A stretch of 33,777 bases of DNA from Hyphomicrobiales bacterium (GTDB lineage: Bacteria; Pseudomonadota; Alphaproteobacteria; Rhizobiales; Rhizobiaceae). A program made the translations under genes and the position numbers. The stretch covers positions 1 to 33,777 of the forward strand of contig JAAEMP010000107.1 in the NCBI GenBank assembly GCA_024225445.1, read 5' to 3'. The notes beneath the pieces are model-generated. The model ran no database searches and was not told the DNA's origin. It saw only the letters and a list, made by a program, of their open reading frames with translations. This document shows, in pieces, positions 16,939 through 24,254 of this stretch (within the stretch, counting starts at the first letter, position 1; every line of letters starts with the position of its first letter).

Positions 16939-17350
16939 AGATTTCATTCATCCTGTTCGCGTTGGTTGGGCTGATTGCGATCCGGCTTCGATCGCCTATA
17001 CCGGTCGTATTCCTTATTTTGCACTTGAATCGATTGAAGTCTGGTGGGAGCATTATGTTGGAGTGAACTGGTTCGCGCTCAATCTGGACCGCGACATTGG
17101 TACGCCGTTCGTACATATGAGCCTCGATTTTTATTCAACGATTACACCGCGCCACCGGTTGCAATGTCAGGTAAAGTTATTGAAAATTGGCACGAGTTCC
17201 CTGCGTTTTTCAGTCCATGGCAGTCAGAATGGAGTGCTTTGTTTCGAAGGTGAATTCGTATCGGTTATTGTTGTATCGGAAACGATGCAATCGCAGCCGA
17301 TACCGGCGCAAATATTGGAATTGATTGGGCCGCTTGTTATGCCCGCGTAG
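16922..17350 (+). CDS. 4-hydroxybenzoyl-CoA-thioesterase-like hotdog protein
   Basis: From ATG 16922 this is a 142-residue hotdog-fold thioesterase; the start overlaps the last 17 bases of boxA, and an ATG at 16910 would add four residues. The motif GWADCDPASIAYTGRIPYF with D20 matches the catalytic segment of the 4-hydroxybenzoyl-CoA thioesterase of Pseudomonas CBS3 (WGDCDPAGIV), and DIGTPFVHMSLDFYSTITPRH follows as in that protein. It probably hydrolyses benzoyl-CoA or pathway thioesters to release CoA when flux is blocked. Thioesterases of this kind occur in other box clusters. Coupling to boxA supports a pathway role; substrate preference is not visible. Confidence 0.85.
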   Translation: MSKPIEDFIHPVRVGWADCDPASIAYTGRIPYFALESIEVWWEHYVGVNWFALNLDRDIGTPFVHMSLDFYSTITPRHRLQCQVKLLKIGTSSLRFSVHGSQNGVLCFEGEFVSVIVVSETMQSQPIPAQILELIGPLVMPA

Positions 17351-17458
17351 TGGATATAAAACTAAATTTGTTGATTTGGTAGCCCGGTACAATTAGCATT
17401 TATATGAAGGATTTTTTGATCCGCTTTTAACGCGAACATTTTCATATCTGGGACCAAC

Positions 17459-18400
17459 ATGGCAAAACCACTTCCCGTAATCATTGATTGTGATCCAGGT
17501 CAGGACGATGCGATGATGTTGTTTTTGGCTTTGAACGCTCCTGAGCTGGATGTTCGCGGAGTTGTAGCAGTCGCAGGAAACGTGTCGATGGAAAAAATCA
17601 AGCGTAACCTGGCAATGCTGATTGATATTGTCGACCGTGGTGATGTCCCGATTTATGTTGGCTGCGACCGGCCAATGATCCGAAATCTGGTTACAGCTGA
17701 ATATGTACATGGTGAAACCGGTATAAATGGCATAGAGATATTTGAACCGCAAACCAACCTGCAGAGCGAGCACGGGGTCGATTTTATCATCGACCAATTG
17801 CGCAAGGCCCGGGACAACGAGATAGTTATTGTTGCTACCGGACCACTTACCAATATTGCTATGGCGCTAATCAAGGCACCGGATATTGTTGCAAAAATTC
17901 AACAAATTGTCATGATGGGTGGTGCCAGTTTTGAAGGCGGCAATGTGACGCCATCAGCCGAATTCAATATTTATGTCGATCCACATGCCTGTGATGTGGT
18001 TTTGAAATGCGGCAGACCAATTATCATGTTTGGCCTGGATGTAACCCACAAGGTGATGACAACCAAAAACCGGGTAAGAGCCATTCGTGCGCTGGCTAAT
18101 TCGGTATCAGATGTCGCTGCCGGAATGTTGGATTTTTTTGGCAAACATGATAGCGAAAAATATTCAGCCGAAGGAGCACCACTCCATGATCCTTGTACGG
18201 TTGCGTGGTTATTGAAACCGGATTTGTTTGAACTAAAAACATGCCACGTAGCAGTAGAGACCATGAGTGAACTGACTTTGGGTCACACCGCTGTCGATTT
18301 CTGGCATGTGACAGGCAACAAACCCAACGTCCGGTGGGCTTATGATGTAGATGACGATGCCTTTTTTGATTTGCTGACCGAGCGACTGGCGCGTTATTGA
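17459..18400 (+). CDS. Nucleoside hydrolase, IunH/Rih family
   Basis: This 313-residue cytoplasmic enzyme cleaves the N-glycosidic bond of ribonucleosides to base and ribose for salvage. The calcium-binding motif DCDPGQDDAM (D10, D12, D16, D17) is complete, and the later ligand is in LHDPCT (D244). The segments AGNVSMEKIKRN, HGETGING, MMGGASFEGGNVTPSAEFNIYVDPHA and VTHKVMTT are all typical. The start ATG 17459 has GGGA seven bases upstream. It follows the thioesterase gene by 108 bases and is probably a separate unit unrelated to benzoate. Purine versus pyrimidine preference cannot be decided. Confidence 0.92.
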   Translation: MAKPLPVIIDCDPGQDDAMMLFLALNAPELDVRGVVAVAGNVSMEKIKRNLAMLIDIVDRGDVPIYVGCDRPMIRNLVTAEYVHGETGINGIEIFEPQTNLQSEHGVDFIIDQLRKARDNEIVIVATGPLTNIAMALIKAPDIVAKIQQIVMMGGASFEGGNVTPSAEFNIYVDPHACDVVLKCGRPIIMFGLDVTHKVMTTKNRVRAIRALANSVSDVAAGMLDFFGKHDSEKYSAEGAPLHDPCTVAWLLKPDLFELKTCHVAVETMSELTLGHTAVDFWHVTGNKPNVRWAYDVDDDAFFDLLTERLARY

Positions 18401-18518
18401 TGTTGAATGTCGAGGATTTCGTAAGTATGCTGGCTCATTGATCTCTTCAGCCGTATCACAGCCTGCAGTATCAACCGGTTTAACGAACCGTTGCCATGGA
18501 GTTATCTCGCGGATGAAT

Positions 18519-18550
18519 TATAATACGCTCGCTTGCCGGAAAGCCGGCAA
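18519..18550 (+). promoter_or_regulatory. TATAAT box followed by a hairpin upstream of the OmpA-family gene
   Basis: A perfect TATAAT lies at 18519-18524, but no convincing -35 stands 16-18 bases before it (the best hexamer, TTGCCA, is 22 away). Nine bases after it begins a perfect 7-bp stem with a 4-base loop, TTGCCGG-AAAG-CCGGCAA (18533-18550). If this is the promoter, the hairpin would be at the 5' end of the transcript, about 95 bases before the gene start, where it could stabilise the message. Confidence 0.4.
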
Positions 18551-18644
18551 TGCGGCCGTTCATTATGCGTTCATCATTAATAAGACATAATCGAAATGCC
18601 TACCAGCAACAGCACTCATTCCCAGTTTGATTGGAACCAGAATT

Positions 18645-20345
18645 ATGAAACGTTGGATTTTGAATACAACATTAGCAATCGTGATTGCGTTGTCTCCGGT
18701 AAACCTGACTCCGGATATTTTCGATATTGACCCGGGTGCCGCTTATGCCCAAGACATTGATCCTGCATTTACGGCAAATTTCAAAGCTGCAAAAAAGGGA
18801 TTCAAGTCTGCCAAGAAGGCTTTGAAAAAAGCCAGGAAAAATGGCGGGGATGTTGAAGCAGCACAACGGGGTTTTGATGCTGCCAAAGCTGAGTTGGCAA
18901 ATGCCACCAATCAACTGAAACAAGCAAAAGCCGAAGCCACGGCAAATAACAACGCAGCCAAAAGGGCAGAAAAAAAGCAACGTAAAAAGGCAAAAAGGCA
19001 GCAAGCAGAATCGGGCGATAATGGTGAAGCTGTGCAAGAAAAACAAATCGGGAATGCGGGCCAGACCGATACGTCCGTTGTGCCCGAAAAGCTCTCCAAA
19101 AAAGAGCAAAAGAAACTTCGTGCTGCTGAGCAAAAGCGCCGCAAGAAAGCCAAACACCGGCGTCGTAAACTAGAAGAAGAGGCAGAAAAACAGCGGGCGA
19201 AATCTGAGTTGCCGGCGATTGATACTGCTCCGGTCAAAAAGGCCAAACGACCAGTGGCACCTCCAGTCCCCTCAGCCCATGCACCAAAAGCCAAAGACGT
19301 TGCAGCTGTTCCGATAGAATCCCAAATCAAAAAGGCGGAGGATATCGCAACGGCAGTAGTGCCCGACAACGTTACCAAGAAACAACAAAAGAAACTTCGT
19401 GCTGCGGAAAAAAAGCGTCGCAAGAAGGCCAAGAAACATCGTCGTGAATTGCTTGGTGTGGCAGCGTTGGGTGTCACGGTGGGCGTTTTGTTGCCCGCTC
19501 TTGGAGGCGTTGTCGTTGAAGATCAGGGTGACCGGGTGGTGGTTGAGAACAATGGCGAATATTATGTCCGCAAAGATGAAAGTGCCCTGTTTCGCGATAG
19601 AGCACGAGATGTCGAGATCATAAATTTGCGCGGCGGGCGCACATTGGAAATAATCTATCGCCGAAATGGCAGCAGGGTTGAAACCGTGCGCGATGCCGGT
19701 GGACATATTCTGCGTCGCGTCAAAATTGACCGCAATGGGCGCGAGCATGTTCTGTTTGATTCTCGCAATATTGATAATCGTCGACGGGTTGACTACGACC
19801 GCGAGTTACCCCCCATCCAATTGCGTATTCCACACGATCAATATAGAGTATCCGGTGGCTATCAGGATCGAAGGAGCCTGTACAAAACTTTTAGCGCTGC
19901 ACCGGTTGAACGAGTGCGGCAACAATATACTTTACGCGATGTTCGTGAAAGCAGACGTTTGCGTTCAATAGTGCGAAGTGTGGATCTTGATTCGATTACC
20001 TTTGAGAGCGGCAGCGCTATAGTTCGCTCCTCGCAGGTGGCCTATCTGGCAGATACCGCCGGCAGCATGATCGATACGATTTATGATAATCCTCAAGCGG
20101 TTTTTCTGATTGAAGGTCATACAGACGCTGTGGGATCAGAAGTCTCCAACATTGTCCTTTCTGACCGCCGGGCGGAAACCGTTGCACGTATTCTGGTGGA
20201 TGCATTTGATGTGCCTCCGGAAAATCTGGTCACACAGGGTTACGGTGAACAATATCTAAAAATCAACACGCTGGCTGATGAACGCAGAAACAGGCGAGTT
20301 ACGATTCGCAATATATCACCGTTGCTATCGACAGAATTGAGGTAA
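18645..20345 (+). CDS. OmpA-family protein with lysine/arginine-rich coiled segments
   Basis: From ATG 18645 (GGAA eight to twelve bases upstream) the protein has 566 residues. It begins with a signal peptide ending near AAYAQ. Residues 30-275 are extraordinarily rich in Lys, Arg, Ala and Gln and look helical, with two similar 30-residue blocks, VVPEKLSKKEQKKLRAAEQK and VVPDNVTKKQQKKLRAAEKK, each followed by a strongly basic KRRKKAK-type run. A hydrophobic stretch LLGVAALGVTVGVLLPALGGVVV (about 272-295) follows, then a beta-type region with RNG/GG repeats, and a C-terminal OmpA peptidoglycan-binding domain (about 445-560) containing IEGHTDAVGS, SDRRAETV and QGYGE. It likely anchors an envelope structure to peptidoglycan. 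Rhizobial OmpA-family proteins with a similar C-terminal half are known; the basic part is unusual. Confidence 0.88.
   Translation: MKRWILNTTLAIVIALSPVNLTPDIFDIDPGAAYAQDIDPAFTANFKAAKKGFKSAKKALKKARKNGGDVEAAQRGFDAAKAELANATNQLKQAKAEATANNNAAKRAEKKQRKKAKRQQAESGDNGEAVQEKQIGNAGQTDTSVVPEKLSKKEQKKLRAAEQKRRKKAKHRRRKLEEEAEKQRAKSELPAIDTAPVKKAKRPVAPPVPSAHAPKAKDVAAVPIESQIKKAEDIATAVVPDNVTKKQQKKLRAAEKKRRKKAKKHRRELLGVAALGVTVGVLLPALGGVVVEDQGDRVVVENNGEYYVRKDESALFRDRARDVEIINLRGGRTLEIIYRRNGSRVETVRDAGGHILRRVKIDRNGREHVLFDSRNIDNRRRVDYDRELPPIQLRIPHDQYRVSGGYQDRRSLYKTFSAAPVERVRQQYTLRDVRESRRLRSIVRSVDLDSITFESGSAIVRSSQVAYLADTAGSMIDTIYDNPQAVFLIEGHTDAVGSEVSNIVLSDRRAETVARILVDAFDVPPENLVTQGYGEQYLKINTLADERRNRRVTIRNISPLLSTELR
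19077..19449 (+). repeat. Duplicated basic segment within the OmpA-family gene
   Basis: Two in-frame copies of about 93 bases, 19077-19169 and 19356-19448, encode the paired basic blocks. Identity is highest over CAAAAGAAACTTCGTGCTGC and its neighbours and falls off outside, with several silent changes. This indicates an internal duplication kept under selection for the basic protein sequence. Confidence 0.8.
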
Positions 20346-20393
20346 GTGTTGCGCATCAATCTACGGTTTTGATTCAATAATTTATCGGCAAGA

Positions 20394-20451
20394 TTATGCA
20401 CGGCCACGTTGGGCTGCTTATGCACGGGATTGAGTCCGATTATTATGCAAC
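20394..20451. repeat. Three phased TTATGCA repeats upstream of pcm
   Basis: TTATGCACGG occurs at 20394-20403 and 20418-20427, and TTATGCAAC at 20443-20451, so the starts are 24 and 25 bases apart (a little over two helical turns). A shorter TATGCACG occurs again near 20584. The positions are in the 263-base gap between the OmpA-family gene and pcm, which suggests a cooperative protein-binding array. Confidence 0.5.
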
Positions 20452-20515
20452 AATTTCGACAACTCATGTGAAATATTGTTGCACCGCGCAATTTGTCGTG
20501 TTGTATATCCCTATA

Positions 20516-20555
20516 TGATATTATATCAGGGTCTGGCAGGGCTTGTTATTGCCCT
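20516..20555. promoter_or_regulatory. Palindrome and hairpin in the pcm leader
   Basis: TGATAT-T-ATATCA at 20516-20528 is a perfect palindrome flanked by CCCTATA and GGG. It is followed by AGGGC-TTGTTATT-GCCCT (20538-20555), a 5-bp stem ending in TTT. The hairpin could end the upstream OmpA-family transcript, and the palindrome could be an operator for pcm; both are weak, sequence-only calls. Confidence 0.35.
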
Positions 20556-20608
20556 TTACCAGGTTCGACAACTATCTACAGGCTATGCACGATGACAGGC
20601 TTTGCACA

Positions 20609-21277
20609 ATGAATGACTATACTGCTGAGAGAACCACCATGGTCGATTGTCAGATACGTCCATCTGACGTCACCGATTTTTCCATTATTGCCGCAATGCT
20701 TGAAATACCACGCGAAAAATTTGTCGGGGAATCACAGGTCCCGCTAGCCTATATTGACGAGGATTTACCGCTCGATGTTTCAGCAGAGAGCAATCCACGT
20801 TACCTGATGGAGCCAGCATCATTTGCACGCCTGTTGCAACTCGCAGAAATTCAACGCGGTGCGATCGTCCTGGATGTAGGTTGCGGCACCGGCTATTCTA
20901 CCGCTGTGCTGGCCAGTTTGTGTTCTTCTGTTGTAGCACTTGAGCAGGATGAAAAACTGGCTGCCAAAGCCGCCGGTATTTTGTCTGAACTGGAAATTGA
21001 CAATGCGGTGGTAGTTACCGGTCCTTTGGCCAATGGTTATGCCAAGGAAGGTCCGTTTGATGTCATTTTTGTTGGCGGTGCAGTAGGTCAAATACCAGAA
21101 AACCTGATCGATCAATTGAAAGACGGCGGGAGACTGGTTGCAGTTGAAGGAACTGGAAATTCCGGCAGGGCTACTCTTTATAATCGAGATAATGGAAGTT
21201 TTTGCAAGTTGTCTTACTTTAATTGCTCAGTCTGGCCTCTTCCCGGATTCGAAAAGCAGGCAGCTTTCGAGTTCTGA
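20609..21277 (+). CDS. pcm: Protein-L-isoaspartate O-methyltransferase
   Basis: A 222-residue SAM-dependent methyltransferase that starts repair of isoaspartyl residues in damaged proteins. Start ATG 20609 gives the N-terminus MNDYTAERTTMVDCQIRPSDV, typical of alphaproteobacterial Pcm, which are shorter and more diverged than E. coli Pcm; upstream in-frame codons would add unrelated residues. The SAM-binding motif I is VLDVGCGTGYS (87-97), with VVALEQD as the acidic loop and FDVIFVGGAV as motif II. It heads the pcm-tolC-popZ-valS order common in Hyphomicrobiales. In some relatives the protein's true substrate is uncertain, so the repair role is by family. Confidence 0.88.
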   Translation: MNDYTAERTTMVDCQIRPSDVTDFSIIAAMLEIPREKFVGESQVPLAYIDEDLPLDVSAESNPRYLMEPASFARLLQLAEIQRGAIVLDVGCGTGYSTAVLASLCSSVVALEQDEKLAAKAAGILSELEIDNAVVVTGPLANGYAKEGPFDVIFVGGAVGQIPENLIDQLKDGGRLVAVEGTGNSGRATLYNRDNGSFCKLSYFNCSVWPLPGFEKQAAFEF

Positions 21278-21490
21278 TGTTGATAAGGTGCCTGTTTGGG
21301 TTGAATTTCCAAAGATTAATTTGACCTTCTTGTCATTGTTGCTATTTTCGAAGAATGTGAAAATTAAGATATTCAATGTCCTTAGTTACTATCGGGCATT
21401 TTCAACTAATATCTGGTTTACTATTTGATTTTGGGCTCGTGGTGAGCTCGTCTAGATGTTTTTAGTACGACACGGGTTCGAGTAAAGATC

Positions 21491-22969
21491 ATGGCATGCA
21501 AGTCTCAGCATATTAACAATAACAAATCTTTTTTTGAAAATATGTTGCCTGGATCAATTAGTGATTCATCTTTTACCCGGCAGCACAACAATAGTTTGCG
21601 TAAGAACGGCGTATTGCCGCTGATAGCGATCATGGTGGGTTGCTGCGTTGCTGCAACTCCGCTTGCTGCAGAAACCATCCAAAGTGCGATGGCCTCTGCC
21701 TATATAGGAAATCCCACTCTCAACGCCCAGCGAGCCGCTACGCGGGTCGTAGACGAGAATGTCCCGTTGGCGCGTTCCGGTTATTTCCCACAAGTATTTG
21801 GTAATGCTGACATTGGATATTCCGATGCAACATACCGATCCCTGGGTATCAATAGGAATACCGATTTAAACCCGAGAGGCTTCGGAGTTACCATTTCTCA
21901 AACTTTATTTGATGGCCTTAAAACCCTGAACACTGTCCGCTCTGCCAAAGCTGCAGTAAAAGCATCTCAGCAAACTTTGCGCAATTCAGAGCAAAACATA
22001 CTTTTTGATGCCGCAAGCAGCTATATGAATGTTTTAAGGGATGTTGCCGTAACTTCATTTAGAGGTCAAAACCTTGCTTTCCTCGAGGAAGAAGTCAGAG
22101 CCGCTAAAGAGCGTTTCAATGTTGGCGAAAGTACCCGCACAGATGTTGCCCAGGCGCAGGCCAGCAGAGCTTCAGCGGTTGCGACACTGGCTGCAGCACG
22201 CGCCCAATTGAAAGGTTCTGTTGCGGTTTATCGCCAGATAATTGGACACGACCCCAAAAATCAGCAATCCGCTCATGGAATTGATCATTTGCTGCCGCGG
22301 AGTATCGATGCCGCTCTCGCCATAGCCCGACAGGAACATCCGGCAATCCTGGCAACACATCATCTGGTCGATCAGGCTTCATTCAGCGTGAAATCGGCAG
22401 AAGGTGACTTGTTTCCCAGGTTGATAGTGGAGGGCAACACATCCAAGAGACATGATGTCAGTGTGCATGATGATCGAAATGTTTCGAGCTCGATAGTCGC
22501 AAGACTTTCTGTGCCGATATATCAGGGCGGGAGGGTATCCGCTCAAATCAGACAAAATAAGGAAGTGCTTGGTCAACGTCGCATTGAAGTTGATCAGACC
22601 TTTGACCAAGTGCGCGCTGCGGTAATATCAGCCTTTTCTCAATTGGAATCTGCGCGCCAGACGGTTTCTGCTGGTGTTGCCCAATTGCGTGCCGCCCGTT
22701 TGGCCCTTGATGGCATTGTGGAAGAGAGAAATGTTGGTCAGCGTACGACCCTGGATGTGCTCAACACCCAACAGGCAGTCTTGAACGCACAAATTTCTCT
22801 GGCCGGTGCTCGCCGGGATTCTGTCGTTGCAGGATATGCGTTGTTATCGGCAATAGGCCGTCTGGATGCCCGGCGGATGAAATTGAAGGTTGCGTATTAT
22901 GACCCTCAGGAACATTATCAGGCTGTAAAAGACAAATGGTTTGGGCTGCGAACTCCTGACAATCGCTAG
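21491..22969 (+). CDS. tolC: TolC-family outer-membrane efflux protein
   Basis: A 492-residue trimeric outer-membrane channel component of type I secretion and drug efflux systems. Two OEP repeats are visible: the first with NPTLNAQRAATRVVDENVPLARSGYFPQV and FNVGESTRTDVAQAQASRA, the second with RLSVPIYQGGRVSAQIRQNKEVLGQRR and RNVGQRTTLDVLNTQQAVLNAQ. The ATG at 21491 (GAG eight bases upstream) gives a cytoplasmic-looking extension of about 35 polar residues before the hydrophobic signal core LPLIAIMVGCCVAATPLAA. A TTG at 21596 would give a conventional signal peptide, but it has no ribosome-binding site. Its partners (membrane fusion protein and ABC or RND pump) are not adjacent, as is usual for a shared TolC. 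Confidence 0.92.
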   Translation: MACKSQHINNNKSFFENMLPGSISDSSFTRQHNNSLRKNGVLPLIAIMVGCCVAATPLAAETIQSAMASAYIGNPTLNAQRAATRVVDENVPLARSGYFPQVFGNADIGYSDATYRSLGINRNTDLNPRGFGVTISQTLFDGLKTLNTVRSAKAAVKASQQTLRNSEQNILFDAASSYMNVLRDVAVTSFRGQNLAFLEEEVRAAKERFNVGESTRTDVAQAQASRASAVATLAAARAQLKGSVAVYRQIIGHDPKNQQSAHGIDHLLPRSIDAALAIARQEHPAILATHHLVDQASFSVKSAEGDLFPRLIVEGNTSKRHDVSVHDDRNVSSSIVARLSVPIYQGGRVSAQIRQNKEVLGQRRIEVDQTFDQVRAAVISAFSQLESARQTVSAGVAQLRAARLALDGIVEERNVGQRTTLDVLNTQQAVLNAQISLAGARRDSVVAGYALLSAIGRLDARRMKLKVAYYDPQEHYQAVKDKWFGLRTPDNR

Positions 22970-23108
22970 ATCACTGTCTCTCTGAGAATCCTTTTAGTTA
23001 ATAATAGTGTTAAGGGTGGCAAACTAGCCTTTACGTAAATGTGCTGCTTGGCCTATTATTAAGTTGATTCGGTATTTATAAAGGGAAATTCCCGGAGGAG
23101 TAGCGCAT

Positions 23109-24101
23109 ATGAGGGCGCAAAAGGCTGAAGAACCATCGATGGAAGAAATTCTTACTTCCATTCGCAAAATTATATCTGAAGATAGTAAAGATGGGCCGGT
23201 GACAGATTCCCGTAACAGTTTACCTGATACTAGAATCGAAGCAAATCAAGATGCTGCAGATTCTGCTGCGCCACCAAATATGCCATCCCATCATCAACCG
23301 GTGCTTGATCCCTCGACAAATAGTTTGCCTGAACCGAGGCCAAATACGCAAAAACCTTCGGTTTTGGTGGAGCGTCGCGAATATTTGGAAACCAAATTGG
23401 ATTCAGATCCATTGATACAATCTGTGCGGCCTGAACTCGAAATATCTGATCCAGTCATAAAGCCGGCAAACCCCGGTGTTCCTCTGGCGACCGTAAAACC
23501 GCCCGCAGATAGCAGTGCGCCTAAAGCACCTGATAATCAATCCAGTTCACTACAACATGATCAATATCGAAATAACGACATTCCAGGATTTGTTGAAGAC
23601 AAGCCAAACATCAATGGGATTCAAGACAGCGCAGCAAAAACACCGCAGACAACTGAGACAACTCTTCATCCAGCCATTGCCAATGCAAAATCATTTGTTG
23701 GCATTCAGGATTACGACAATAAAAATAACTCTGTATCGAATCAACCGGAAACGCCGGTATTTACTGGAGCCCCTCCGCCTTCAGTAACATCGCCAATGGA
23801 ATCTTTGATTTCTCCCGACGGTGACGAGAGAAGATTGATTGATGAACGCAGAAACCATCCTCTAAGACGAGGTGCTGATCGCGTTGAGAACGTGTCCAAA
23901 AATGATTTAATGTCGGTACAGACTAATGACTCGGTTCACAATTCATTCGAGCAGTTGAAGAAAATGACGACTGAAAATCTGGATAGTGATGTCAAAGAGA
24001 TGATACGCCCGATGTTGCGCGAGTGGTTGGACAATAATCTTCCATCGATGGTTGAACGTTTGGTTCGCGATGAGATTGAGCGTGTGTCACGAGGCGGATA
24101 A
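23109..24101 (+). CDS. popZ: Polar organising protein PopZ (DUF2497)
   Basis: PopZ forms a polar matrix that anchors chromosome origins and cell-cycle proteins in alphaproteobacteria. This 330-residue copy has the conserved N-terminal helix EEPSMEEILTSIRKIISED (about 6-25) and the conserved C-terminal helices SDVKEMIRPMLREWLDNNLP and VERLVRDEIERVSRGG. Between them lies an acidic, proline-, serine- and asparagine-rich linker of about 250 residues, longer than in Caulobacter and typical of rhizobial forms. A very strong ribosome-binding site GGAGGAG (23094-23100) precedes the ATG by eight bases. The position between tolC and valS is the usual one in Hyphomicrobiales. Confidence 0.93.
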   Translation: MRAQKAEEPSMEEILTSIRKIISEDSKDGPVTDSRNSLPDTRIEANQDAADSAAPPNMPSHHQPVLDPSTNSLPEPRPNTQKPSVLVERREYLETKLDSDPLIQSVRPELEISDPVIKPANPGVPLATVKPPADSSAPKAPDNQSSSLQHDQYRNNDIPGFVEDKPNINGIQDSAAKTPQTTETTLHPAIANAKSFVGIQDYDNKNNSVSNQPETPVFTGAPPPSVTSPMESLISPDGDERRLIDERRNHPLRRGADRVENVSKNDLMSVQTNDSVHNSFEQLKKMTTENLDSDVKEMIRPMLREWLDNNLPSMVERLVRDEIERVSRGG

Positions 24102-24202
24102 GCCAATATCAATCTTTTGATAATCCTGTGCTAAGCCCTTACAACAGGCTGCGCCTATTTGTTGTTGACTTGCCAGGTCGCAGGGGGTTTATACCAAATT
24201 CC

Positions 24203-24240
24203 CTGGGGATCAAAGCAGACTGCAAAACCTTAGCCCCCAG
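24203..24240 (+). promoter_or_regulatory. Stem-loop in the valS leader
   Basis: CTGGGG (24203-24208) pairs with CCCCAG (24235-24240), enclosing a small inner hairpin GCAG-A-CTGC (24215-24223). It ends 14 bases before the valS ATG, so it could influence ribosome access. It is not a T-box: no AGGGUGGNACCGCG-like element was found. Confidence 0.4.
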
Positions 24241-24254
24241 TTTCGAGAAATTAC

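Noticed and set aside
18911-19477. Long minus-strand open frame (188 codons) rich in Phe, Ser and Cys inside the OmpA-family gene
   Set aside because: It mirrors the Lys/Arg-rich codons of the plus strand; biased codon composition suppresses stops on the complement, and no start signal supports it.
22998-23013. Possible CtrA site (TTAA ... TTAA) upstream of popZ
   Set aside because: The spacer is 8 bases, whereas the CtrA consensus has 7; with AT-rich sequence such pairs arise by chance.
23083-23093. GGGAA-A-TTCCC palindrome just before the popZ ribosome-binding site as a regulatory hairpin
   Set aside because: A 5-bp stem with a one-base centre cannot form a stable RNA hairpin, and 11-base palindromes are common by chance.
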